Source: Oscillospiraceae bacterium
GTDB lineage: Bacteria > Bacillota > Clostridia > Christensenellales > Aristaeellaceae
Length of the DNA stretch: 22,062 bases
Direction: 5' to 3'
NCBI GenBank assembly: GCA_031266295.1
Contig: JAISBH010000173.1
Span: 1-22,062, forward strand
How positions within the stretch are numbered: the stretch's first letter is position 1; each line of letters opens with the position of its first letter. Below the pieces are notes generated by a model. That model saw only the letters and a program-made list of their open reading frames with translations. It was not told the origin of the DNA and did no database searches. Positions 1 through 6,601 of this stretch are shown piece by piece. Made by a program: the position numbers and the translations under genes.

Positions 1-30
1 AGAGAAGAGGAACGGGGTATCGGGCTGCGT

Positions 31-97
31 GGTAACCGACAACCCTCATCGCCCCCCCTAGGGGGAGATGTCGCCGCAGCGACAGAGGGGGTTCCCC
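31..97 (-). repeat. REP-like palindromic element, copy 1
   Basis: This intergenic element matches, in inverted orientation, the sequence at 9314-9379. It contains the palindrome CCCCCTAGGGGG (54-65) and a second hairpin with arms at 69-74 and 79-84 around a 4-nt loop. Outer arms read AACCC and GGGTT. Relative to copy 2, the third pair of the second hairpin changes from T-A to C-G, which keeps the pairing. Function is unknown; REP or MITE-type dispersed repeat is the best description. Confidence 0.6.
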
Positions 98-160
98 GCC
101 GTAAAATCGCGCAATTATCAGGCATACCCAACCATATCCCCCTCGTACATTAGTACCAGC

Positions 161-200
161 TTATAGGAAAGAATCCCTTCGGGATTCTGCCGATCCTGGC
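161..200. repeat. Dispersed hairpin motif, copy 1
   Basis: The motif AGCTTATAGGAAAGAATCC leads into an 8-bp perfect stem (AGAATCCC/GGGATTCT, loop TTC). A near-identical motif with its own perfect stem is at 14237-14271. There is no T-tract, so it is not a convincing terminator. It lies about 50 bp before the spoIIIAH start. Confidence 0.4.
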
Positions 201-247
201 CCGCTTCGCGCTGCCAGCGGCAACTGGGAATTAGGGAGGTATTGTCC

Positions 248-1162
248 ATGACCTATAACTTGTTTACTGTACGCCAGCCCTCATCGGCGCTGTCGGAACC
301 CGTCGTGCCGATGAAATCGGAGAGGACGCTGGCGAAGACCGCGAAAGATGCGCAGTCCAGTCCCGCCGCACGATCCGCAAGGATCCGCAGCCCGTTGACG
401 CTGCTGGTATTCCAGCCTAAACGCGCGCGCCAGAGTAAACCAGCCAAGCCAACCTTGCGTGAGCGCGAGGTATATCAATCCACCACCGTGACGAACAAGC
501 CCGCTTCACCCACGCTGGCGGCGGCGAACGCGGCTCATACTCCGACGGAAGAGACGGTCATGAACAGGCCGATGATCGCGCGCGGCACGGTTAAATCCTC
601 GCGCCTGACTTCAACGGGCGCGAGGATCGCCGCGATGTCGGGATTGTGCCTACTGCTGGTAGTCAGCGGCGCGTGGGCAGCCGTGTCCAGATCGCCGTCC
701 AACATTGTCGGTATTCCGGTCACGATTCGTCAGAACGTGCCAGATCCAGCCGTCACCGCCCAACCTAGCATAACGCCCGAACCTGGCAGCGAGGGCGAAA
801 CTACGTTGACTACATTGAGTTCGTTCATGACATATAAGCAGCAGATGGACGCGGCGCGCAGTCAATCCATATCGATGCTCGACGCGCTGATAGCCGACGT
901 GAACGCCGACGCCGCCACGCTGGAACAGGCGCGAGGCGAGAAACTGACACTGGCCAAATCCATCGCGACCGAGGCGACGCTGCAGGGATTGATGGCCGCG
1001 AGAGGGTTTGGAGATTCGTATGTTACGGTGCGCCCAGGATCGGTCAACGTGGTCGTGCGCCAGGAGAAATTATCCAGCCAGCAGATGGCTAGCATTTTGG
1101 AGATGGTGACTGCGGAAACGGGAGAATCTCCGGATAGCGTAAAGATCATACTGACAAAATAG
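248..1162 (+). CDS. spoIIIAH: Stage III sporulation protein AH (SpoIIIAH), N-terminally extended
   Basis: SpoIIIAH sits in the forespore-surrounding mother-cell membrane and pairs with forespore SpoIIQ as part of the SpoIIIA-Q channel. The C-terminal ~65 residues show the family pattern: a GFGDSYVTV strand, then VNVVVRQEKLS and a final VKIIL, a ring-building-motif-like fold. A membrane segment spans about 125-146 (LCLLLVVSGAWAAV). ATG 248 is preferred over TTG 242 because AGGGAGG (233-239) is correctly spaced only for it. The 304-residue product is longer than the usual ~220, because about 124 basic, Ser/Pro-rich residues precede the membrane segment. An internal ATG at 560 would give a canonical-size protein of 200 residues. 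The gene upstream (spoIIIAG expected) is outside the window. The following yqhY-nusB order matches other Firmicutes. Confidence 0.82.
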   Translation: MTYNLFTVRQPSSALSEPVVPMKSERTLAKTAKDAQSSPAARSARIRSPLTLLVFQPKRARQSKPAKPTLREREVYQSTTVTNKPASPTLAAANAAHTPTEETVMNRPMIARGTVKSSRLTSTGARIAAMSGLCLLLVVSGAWAAVSRSPSNIVGIPVTIRQNVPDPAVTAQPSITPEPGSEGETTLTTLSSFMTYKQQMDAARSQSISMLDALIADVNADAATLEQARGEKLTLAKSIATEATLQGLMAARGFGDSYVTVRPGSVNVVVRQEKLSSQQMASILEMVTAETGESPDSVKIILTK

Positions 1163-1193
1163 GATGGATTGTGAAAGATAACGACCAGTCGGA

Positions 1194-1222
1194 TTGTAAA
1201 GCCCTGGTCTATCTGGTATACT
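1194..1222 (+). promoter_or_regulatory. Sigma-A-type promoter of the gls24-nusB-ispA operon
   Basis: A -35-like TTGTAA (1194-1199) is followed by a 17-bp spacer and an extended -10 TGGTATACT, with TATACT at 1217-1222. Transcription would start near 1229-1231. That leaves a leader of about 320 nt before the gls24-family start at 1548. Confidence 0.6.
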
Positions 1223-1229
1223 ATACCCT

Positions 1230-1547
1230 GTCCCTCTAAGGATTCCACGGATTCGCGATGGATTTCCGCCGCTCGCTAAGGCTGGCGGAGGAATCTCTTT
1301 TACGGTTCGTTGACTGAGCGCCAGCTCGGTTTTGCACATAGCGACGGCTGGCGGCAGTCAGCAAGGCGACCTGCAAAACTGGTGCGAGAGCCGACGCGAA
1401 CGGCGAAAATGCGCGCGAAGACGGGAAGCTATTAGCGGTGCGGAGTAAAATACAGTACGGATAGGCGGGCGCGGAGCTTAGTCCCGCGCCGAATCGGCCC
1501 GTTGGGGGCGCGGCTCCCGACTGGCTAAGAGGGGGGATTATACCCAT
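1230..1547 (+). promoter_or_regulatory. Long structured 5' leader, candidate attenuator or cis-regulatory RNA
   Basis: This gap carries no recognisable protein gene but many stems. Hairpin 1 pairs CCGCC (1266-1270) with GGCGG (1284-1288) and is followed by the U-rich tail CTCTTTTA. Hairpin 2 pairs TGACTG (1311-1316) plus CGCCAGC (1319-1325) with GCTGGCG (1347-1353) plus CAGTCA (1355-1360), 13 bp in all. CGCCAGC could instead pair with an identical GCTGGCG at 1281-1287, giving mutually exclusive folds. Further stems are GGCGCGG/CCGCGCC near 1469-1490 and an 8-bp stem at 1501-1521. I do not recognise a known riboswitch class; the pfl/ZTP and THF consensus sequences are not evident. Confidence 0.4.
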
Positions 1548-2399
1548 ATGGTTAACGAAAACTTGCCTGCGCATGTTGCTACCAGCATGACGGAGATAGG
1601 CTCTATAACCTACGCGAGCGAAGTGGTCGCGATCATCGCCGGTATGGCCGCCGCCGAGATTGACGGCGTGGCCGCGATGGGCACAGCCGCGTCGATCGCG
1701 GATCTGCTGGGGCGCAAGACGAAACCGGTTACGCGCGGCGTCAAGGTCGAGGTCGGCTCTGAGGAGGCGTCGGTCGATCTGGTGTTTACTGTAGAATATG
1801 GTAAGCCTATACAGAAGGTATGTCGGGATGTGCAGGAATCCGTCCGCAAATCGATCGAAACGATGACCGGTCTGCACGTGGTCAAGGTGGATGTGCATGT
1901 GCTGGGAGTCAGCTTCGAGAAGGAGACGCAGCTAAGCGCCGATCTCGCGCAGGCCGCGAACGCCGTCGTCGATCCTGGCCGAACCGCGTCCGCGATAAAC
2001 GGCGCGGCGAGTCCTGCCGCGCCGCTGGGACAGATAGTACGCTCCCGCCCGCTGCCGCGCAAGGATCCGGACGCGGAGTCAAACCATCCCGAAGGCGTTG
2101 ACGAGGATGTAGATCTGCCTGAGACGTCCATAGACCTGACCGGAGACGACGACGCGGACGACGTCAACGCGCCCGCCGCGTTTGAATTCGACGGAAATGC
2201 CGACGCTTCCGCTGAAACCGCGAAGCCGGCTGAATCGGCGGACGACACGGATGGCGTTAACGCCGAAGATCAGCCGGACGCCGAGCCGCATCACCAAGCC
2301 GAAGAGGACAAACCCCAGGCCGCGTCCGATGAAACCGACGCGATAAAAGTGGACGGCGGCAGCGATGATGAAGCCATCCTCGCCGACGGCACGCTGTAA
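1548..2399 (+). CDS. Asp23/Gls24 family envelope stress protein with acidic C-terminal tail
   Basis: Residues about 15-125 form an Asp23/Gls24 domain: an ITYASEVVAIIAG start, then VEVGSEEASVDLVFTVEYG, and amphipathic VCRDVQESVRKSIETMTG before VVKVDVHVLGV. The family is abundant in Gram-positive bacteria. In Staphylococcus, Asp23 is held at the membrane by AmaP, whose homologue is the next gene. The position after spoIIIAH and before nusB corresponds to B. subtilis yqhY. The product has 283 residues, about twice the usual ~135-180. Residues ~145-283 are low-complexity and very acidic, with DDDADD and many Asp, Glu and Ala. A G-rich ribosome binding site (GAGGGGGG, 1529-1536) precedes ATG 1548. 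The exact role is unproven. Confidence 0.85.
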   Translation: MVNENLPAHVATSMTEIGSITYASEVVAIIAGMAAAEIDGVAAMGTAASIADLLGRKTKPVTRGVKVEVGSEEASVDLVFTVEYGKPIQKVCRDVQESVRKSIETMTGLHVVKVDVHVLGVSFEKETQLSADLAQAANAVVDPGRTASAINGAASPAAPLGQIVRSRPLPRKDPDAESNHPEGVDEDVDLPETSIDLTGDDDADDVNAPAAFEFDGNADASAETAKPAESADDTDGVNAEDQPDAEPHHQAEEDKPQAASDETDAIKVDGGSDDEAILADGTL

Positions 2400-2439
2400 T
2401 GAAGAGCGTGTCGTGAATCGCGATTCAAAAGGAGGTTCC

Positions 2440-3420
2440 ATGAGAATCCGTTGGTATGACCGCGTCTTGATCGCGCTGAGCGGACTGTTGCTGCTCGCGC
2501 TGGGGTTGCTACTGATCATGACGGGGCTTCACGCGCCGAAGCCGGTATATGACTTCGGCATAAAGCTGACACAGGCGTTCCTGGGGCTGACCGTGGTGCA
2601 CTGGATCCGCGAGGGTATGTGGTACGTCCTGGCCGTGACGATCGCGGCGGGGCTGGCGTTCTCGCTGTGGGGCGTGCGTCAATGGATCAGCCTGATACCT
2701 AAGCGCAAGCATGAAACGTTCTTCGCTGCGACGCAGATCGATCACGGCACGCTGTCGATCGCCCGGCCCGCTTTGGAGCATCTGGTGCAGAAGTGCGTAT
2801 CAGAGCATCCCGAGATGTCGGTCAGCAAGATAAATATATCCAACGAGAGCGAGAAGGCGATGGTTCGCCTGCGCGCGACTATACGCTCCGGGGTATCGAT
2901 GCCCAAGGCGACCGCCGCGCTGAAAATGGAGATCGTTAAATACATATCTGAGTGCGCGGGCATAGAGGTATCCAATGTGCAGGTGATCGTGGAGGATACC
3001 ACGCCCCCGCTGATGCTGGCCGAAGGCGTGTCGGTCACGCAGGCCGGATCATCCTGGCGATCCCTGCCCGGCCAGGCTGACGGCGTGACTGCCCGGCTGC
3101 CGGCCGCGAATGGGCCAACCAGCGAGTCCGCGCCGATCATCGCGCCCGAACCGGAGGCGATGCCGATCCCGCTAGGGCCTATCGTGGACGATGAACCGGC
3201 TGTGCCGGTGATGGCCTCGCTCTCATTTCCCGACATAGCGCGCGAGGCCGACGAGACTGACCCGATTAAGGACGACGGCGATTATGACGACGAATCCGCT
3301 ATCGACCCGATGTTCAGCATGGACAGCCGCATCGCCGCCGATCCGGTAAACGGCGAGGAGGACGAGGGCGACATAGCCTACGCTTCCAAGGAGGGTGACT
3401 CCAATGCCGTCAGATCATGA
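2440..3420 (+). CDS. amaP: AmaP-like alkaline shock response membrane anchor protein
   Basis: Two membrane helices (about 9-28 and 62-84) precede a region (about 97-186) shaped like a degenerate Asp23 domain, with INISNESEKAMVRLRATIRSG and ISECAGIEVSNVQVIVED. This is the AmaP layout; AmaP recruits Asp23-type proteins to the membrane. ATG 2440 is chosen because AAAGGAGG lies just upstream (2428-2435); in-frame codons further upstream have no such site. The product has 326 residues, longer than the ~180-200 typical of AmaP, because of an acidic, proline-rich tail (about 190-326). The adjacent Gls24-family protein has a comparable acidic tail. The stop overlaps the next gene by 17 bp, suggesting coupled translation. 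Confidence 0.8.
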   Translation: MRIRWYDRVLIALSGLLLLALGLLLIMTGLHAPKPVYDFGIKLTQAFLGLTVVHWIREGMWYVLAVTIAAGLAFSLWGVRQWISLIPKRKHETFFAATQIDHGTLSIARPALEHLVQKCVSEHPEMSVSKINISNESEKAMVRLRATIRSGVSMPKATAALKMEIVKYISECAGIEVSNVQVIVEDTTPPLMLAEGVSVTQAGSSWRSLPGQADGVTARLPAANGPTSESAPIIAPEPEAMPIPLGPIVDDEPAVPVMASLSFPDIAREADETDPIKDDGDYDDESAIDPMFSMDSRIAADPVNGEEDEGDIAYASKEGDSNAVRS

Positions 3421-3652
3421 ATCCGGCGGCTTCTGGTCGGAAGCGTTCAAGCCTGGAACGGCCGCGTGCGCGCTGCTATGCGGGCTGCTAGGGGTCGCGG
3501 TCGCGGTCAGCTTCCTGGCGATTGGGTTTTGGAAGACGCTGCTGATTGCGGCGTTCTTTACGATCGGCTGGGCGTTGGGGCGCTCCAAGGCGGTGCGCGT
3601 CTGGATCGGCGAAGCCTGGCGAAGGATAACGAACAGGAACGATTATAGTTGA
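3404..3652 (+). CDS. DUF2273 family small membrane protein
   Basis: This 82-residue protein has two closely spaced hydrophobic segments (about 18-36 and 38-56), separated by the short GFWK turn. The second continues into GWALGRSKAVRVWI, typical of DUF2273. Such proteins commonly neighbour Asp23/Gls24 and AmaP genes in Clostridia and lactobacilli; their function is unknown. AAGGAGG (3388-3394) sits 9 bp before ATG 3404, which decides against the in-frame GTG at 3395. The gene starts inside the end of amaP and lies 42 bp before nusB. Confidence 0.8.
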   Translation: MPSDHESGGFWSEAFKPGTAACALLCGLLGVAVAVSFLAIGFWKTLLIAAFFTIGWALGRSKAVRVWIGEAWRRITNRNDYS

Positions 3653-3694
3653 TAGTGAAGATGATGGTTATAATGAGGACGATGGTTGTGAAAA

Positions 3695-4165
3695 ATGGAT
3701 GAGGCTAACGGATCAGTAGAATCCGCTGAGAACCCCAAAAGCTCCCGGCGCAAAGCGCGCGCGGCTGTGCTGCGCTTGCTTTACGCGCGGGAGCTGCGTG
3801 GTGAGGCGGGCGGGTTTACGCCCGAGGATGATTTCACGCTGCACGATTTATTGGAGGTACCGCGCGACGACGACCATCTGCCGTACATCCGGCGGATGGT
3901 GCGCGCGGTGGAGAAGAGCGCGGCCGAGCTGGACGAGCGTATCGCGCCGCTGCTGCGCGGGTGGACGATAGAGCGGCTGACGCGCGTAGATCGGCTGATA
4001 CTGAGGTTCGCGGCGTATGAGATGCTTCGTGAACCGCCTGAGGAAGCGGATGATCCCGGCGCGGTCGTGATCGCGGCCGCGATAGACATGGCGCGCGTGT
4101 ACTCCACGGACGAGGCAATGCCCTTCGTCAACGGCGTGCTGGGCGCGCTGAACCGCAATACATAA
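3695..4165 (+). CDS. nusB: Transcription antitermination factor NusB
   Basis: NusB binds NusE (ribosomal S10) and boxA RNA to support antitermination of rRNA operons. The 156-residue product shows family landmarks: SRRKARAAVLRLLYARELRG at the N-terminus, IDERIAPLLRG-like LDERIAPLLRGWTIERLTRVDRLILRFAAYEML in the middle, and VVIAAAIDMARVYSTDEAMPFVNGVLGAL at the end. Length is close to the usual 130-160. The ribosome binding site is weak (GAGGA about 16 bp upstream), and TTG or GTG alternatives run into stops. The position between the gls24/amaP cluster and folD is standard for Firmicutes. Confidence 0.93.
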   Translation: MDEANGSVESAENPKSSRRKARAAVLRLLYARELRGEAGGFTPEDDFTLHDLLEVPRDDDHLPYIRRMVRAVEKSAAELDERIAPLLRGWTIERLTRVDRLILRFAAYEMLREPPEEADDPGAVVIAAAIDMARVYSTDEAMPFVNGVLGALNRNT

Positions 4166-4179
4166 AGAGGATGATCATA

Positions 4180-5043
4180 TTGCCAAACGAAACGTCGTCA
4201 GCAACGATAATCGACGGTAAGGCGCGTTCCGAGGCCGTCATGAACGAACTCGCACCGCGCGCGAAATCCTTGATTGAACGCGGCGTGAATCCGCACCTGA
4301 CCGTCATTCTGGTAGGGGACGACCCGGCCAGCCGGGTCTATGTCAAGAGTAAGGTTAAGGCGTGTCAGGCGCTCGGCGTGCGTTCGACGGTCGCGACGCT
4401 GCCCGCCGATACCCCGGAGTCCGCACTGCTGGACAAGATCGACCAGCTGAACAACGACGACTCCGTGCACGCCATACTGGTTCAATTGCCGCTGCCGGAG
4501 GGCTTTGACGAGCGGCGCATCGTCCAGCGAGTCGCGCCGGGCAAGGACGTCGATGTGTTCCATCCGCTCAACGCCGGGAAGCTGCTGCTGGGCGCGCCGG
4601 GGTTTGAGCCGTGCACGCCGAAGGGGATCATGGCGCTGCTGGACGGTATCGGTTACGATCCGGCGGGAAAGAACGCGGTGGTCGTTGGGCGGTCGAATAT
4701 CGTGGGCAAGCCTATCACGCTGATGCTATTGCGCCGAAACGCCACAGTGACGATCTGCCATTCCAGGACGCCCGATCTGGGCGCGGCGACGCGTCAAGCC
4801 GATCTGCTGATCGCGGCGGTCGGCAAGGCCGGGCTGATCACGGGCGATATGATTAAGCCCGGCGCCGTCGTAATAGATGTCGGGGTGAACCGCGTCGAAG
4901 GCAGTAAAAAACTGCGTGGCGACGTGGATTTTGACAGCGCGGTAAAGGTCGCGGGCGCGATAACGCCGGTGCCCGGCGGCGTAGGTCCGATGACCATCGC
5001 GATGCTAATGCTGAATACATTGGAAGCCGCTGAATCTTGTTAA
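4180..5043 (+). CDS. folD: Bifunctional methylenetetrahydrofolate dehydrogenase/cyclohydrolase FolD
   Basis: FolD interconverts 5,10-methylene-, 5,10-methenyl- and 10-formyl-tetrahydrofolate in one-carbon metabolism. The 287-residue product carries the YVKSKVKACQALG motif (54-66) with the catalytic Tyr and Lys, ILVQLPLP (99-106), KDVDVFHPLNAGKL (122-135), PCTPKGI (144-150), the nucleotide-binding GRSNIVGKP (170-178) and PVPGGVGPMT near 267. The family motif is usually DVDGFH; here the Gly is Val, a small variation. TTG 4180 is preferred because AAGAGG (4165-4170) is 9 bp upstream; ATG 4171 would directly abut that site. The stop overlaps the xseA start by 7 bp. Confidence 0.95.
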   Translation: MPNETSSATIIDGKARSEAVMNELAPRAKSLIERGVNPHLTVILVGDDPASRVYVKSKVKACQALGVRSTVATLPADTPESALLDKIDQLNNDDSVHAILVQLPLPEGFDERRIVQRVAPGKDVDVFHPLNAGKLLLGAPGFEPCTPKGIMALLDGIGYDPAGKNAVVVGRSNIVGKPITLMLLRRNATVTICHSRTPDLGAATRQADLLIAAVGKAGLITGDMIKPGAVVIDVGVNRVEGSKKLRGDVDFDSAVKVAGAITPVPGGVGPMTIAMLMLNTLEAAESC

Positions 5044-6347
5044 ACCTAATAGAACAGCTGGAACAGCTGGAACAGCTGGAGCGATTGGAACGCGCGGGAG
5101 AATCGGATAGGCTCGCTCAAGCCGCCGGGCGCGTATTATCCGTATCGGAACTGAACGCCTACGTCCAACGGACGCTGGCGGCTGATCCGATGCTGCAGGG
5201 GCTGAACCTGCGCGGCGAGATCAGCAATCTAAAACGGCACAGCAGCGGGCATCTCTATTTTTCGCTGAAGGACGAGACGGCGCGGATACAGTGCGTGATG
5301 TTCCGCAGTCAGGCGCAGATGTGCGCCGTTCGTCCTGAGGACGGGCTTCGGATCGTGGCGGAAGGCCGAGCCGCGCTGTACTCGCGCGACGGAACGTATC
5401 AATTCTATGTTGAAGCGATGCGGATGGACGGTGTCGGCGCGCTGTTCCTGCGCTATGAGCAGACGCGCAAACGGCTGCTCGCAGAGGGTCTGTTCGACGC
5501 CGCGCGGAAGAAGCCGCTACCGCTGCTGCCCAGGGGGGTGGGTATCGTTACCTCGCCGACAGGTGCGGTGATACGCGATATCCAAACGGTCACGGAGCGG
5601 CGTCATCCCGGGGTGCGGCTGTATCTCGCTCCGGTGCGAGTGCAAGGCGCCGGCGCTGCGGAAGAGATCGTGCGTGGCATACGGATGCTTGGCCAGCTGC
5701 CGTTTATAGACGTAATAATAACGGGGCGCGGAGGCGGTTCGCTGGAGGATCTGTGGGCGTTTAACGAAGAGCTGGTTGTGCGAGCCGTGGCCGGATGCGT
5801 CAAGCCGATAGTTAGCGCGGTGGGGCATGAGACGGATACCACGCTGGCGGATTTCGCGGCGGATGTGCGCGCGCCTACGCCATCGGCGGCGGCCGAGCTG
5901 GTCATACCGATGCGCTCGGCGCTGCTGGATCAGATAGAACAGTATCGGGCGCGCATGATACGCGCGTCGGAGCGGAGGCTGAGGCATTCGCGCGAGCGGC
6001 TGACAAGCCTCGCAGCGCGGCTGGGCGCGGCGGAACCAAGCCGCGCGCTGAACGAGCGGCGCAGGCGCGTTGCGGAATTGAGGGAACGGCTGCGCGGGTG
6101 CGCGGATCGGATTCTGCCTCAACGGCGTTTGGGCATAATGGGATTGACCGCGAGGCTGGCCGCGCTGAATCCGGAGAACGTGCTGGAACGCGGCTACGCG
6201 ATGGTGTCGGATGATCAAGGACGCTGGCTGAACAACGCGGCGCAGGTCGAGTCTGATATGATACTGAACATCCGCATGTGGGGCGGAAGGGTAGCGTCCC
6301 GTGCGATTGAGGTTACGATAGACGAAGGGAGCGACGTATGGCGCTAG
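5037..6347 (+). CDS. xseA: Exodeoxyribonuclease VII large subunit
   Basis: XseA is the catalytic subunit of exonuclease VII, which degrades single-stranded DNA from both ends with XseB. An OB-fold lies at about 33-125 (LSVSELNAYVQRTL, then GHLYFSLKDETARIQCVMF). The catalytic domain shows GVGIVTSPTGAVIRD (168-181), TGRGGGSLEDLWAFNEE (229-245) and SAVGHETDTTLADFAADVRAPTPSAAAE (260-287), followed by a long coiled-coil region. The TTG start overlaps the folD stop. The usual family start is near residue 33, so about 30 extra residues, including a tandem EQL repeat encoded by a 9-bp microsatellite (5052-5078), may be lineage-specific. No better start codon with a ribosome binding site is visible. 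The gene overlaps xseB by 10 bp. Confidence 0.95.
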   Translation: MLNLIEQLEQLEQLERLERAGESDRLAQAAGRVLSVSELNAYVQRTLAADPMLQGLNLRGEISNLKRHSSGHLYFSLKDETARIQCVMFRSQAQMCAVRPEDGLRIVAEGRAALYSRDGTYQFYVEAMRMDGVGALFLRYEQTRKRLLAEGLFDAARKKPLPLLPRGVGIVTSPTGAVIRDIQTVTERRHPGVRLYLAPVRVQGAGAAEEIVRGIRMLGQLPFIDVIITGRGGGSLEDLWAFNEELVVRAVAGCVKPIVSAVGHETDTTLADFAADVRAPTPSAAAELVIPMRSALLDQIEQYRARMIRASERRLRHSRERLTSLAARLGAAEPSRALNERRRRVAELRERLRGCADRILPQRRLGIMGLTARLAALNPENVLERGYAMVSDDQGRWLNNAAQVESDMILNIRMWGGRVASRAIEVTIDEGSDVWR

Positions 6348-6601
6348 CGGCGGAGGCGATCGAGTCGGTTAAGGCGGCTGAACTGACATTTGAGGGCGGG
6401 TTGGAACGCTTGGAGTCGCTGGTCAAGCGGATGGAGGCGCAGCAGCTTACGCTAGAGGACGCGATGACGGCGTACGCAGATGGTATGCGCCTGGCCCGCG
6501 CGCTGGACGATCAGCTGAATCAGACCGAGAAGCGGCTGATTACGTTGAGCCTGGACGGCGGCGAGGATCAGCGCGGCGAGTCTATCGAGGACGCGTTATG
6601 A
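6338..6601 (+). CDS. xseB: Exodeoxyribonuclease VII small subunit
   Basis: XseB binds the coiled-coil of XseA to form the multi-subunit exonuclease VII. The 87-residue product has the family signature: LTFEGGLERLESLVKRMEAQQLTLEDAMTAYADGMRLARALDDQLNQTEKRL, a two-helix coiled-coil hairpin. An AGGGAG ribosome binding site (6326-6331) precedes ATG 6338. The gene overlaps xseA upstream and ispA downstream (ATGA, 4 bp), so translation is probably coupled through the three genes. Confidence 0.95.
   Translation: MALAAEAIESVKAAELTFEGGLERLESLVKRMEAQQLTLEDAMTAYADGMRLARALDDQLNQTEKRLITLSLDGGEDQRGESIEDAL

Noticed and set aside
100..135. Possible sigma-E promoter (GCATACCCA) before spoIIIAH
   Set aside because: The -10 resembles the consensus only partly and no convincing -35 is found; spoIIIAH is normally transcribed from the spoIIIA operon promoter far upstream.
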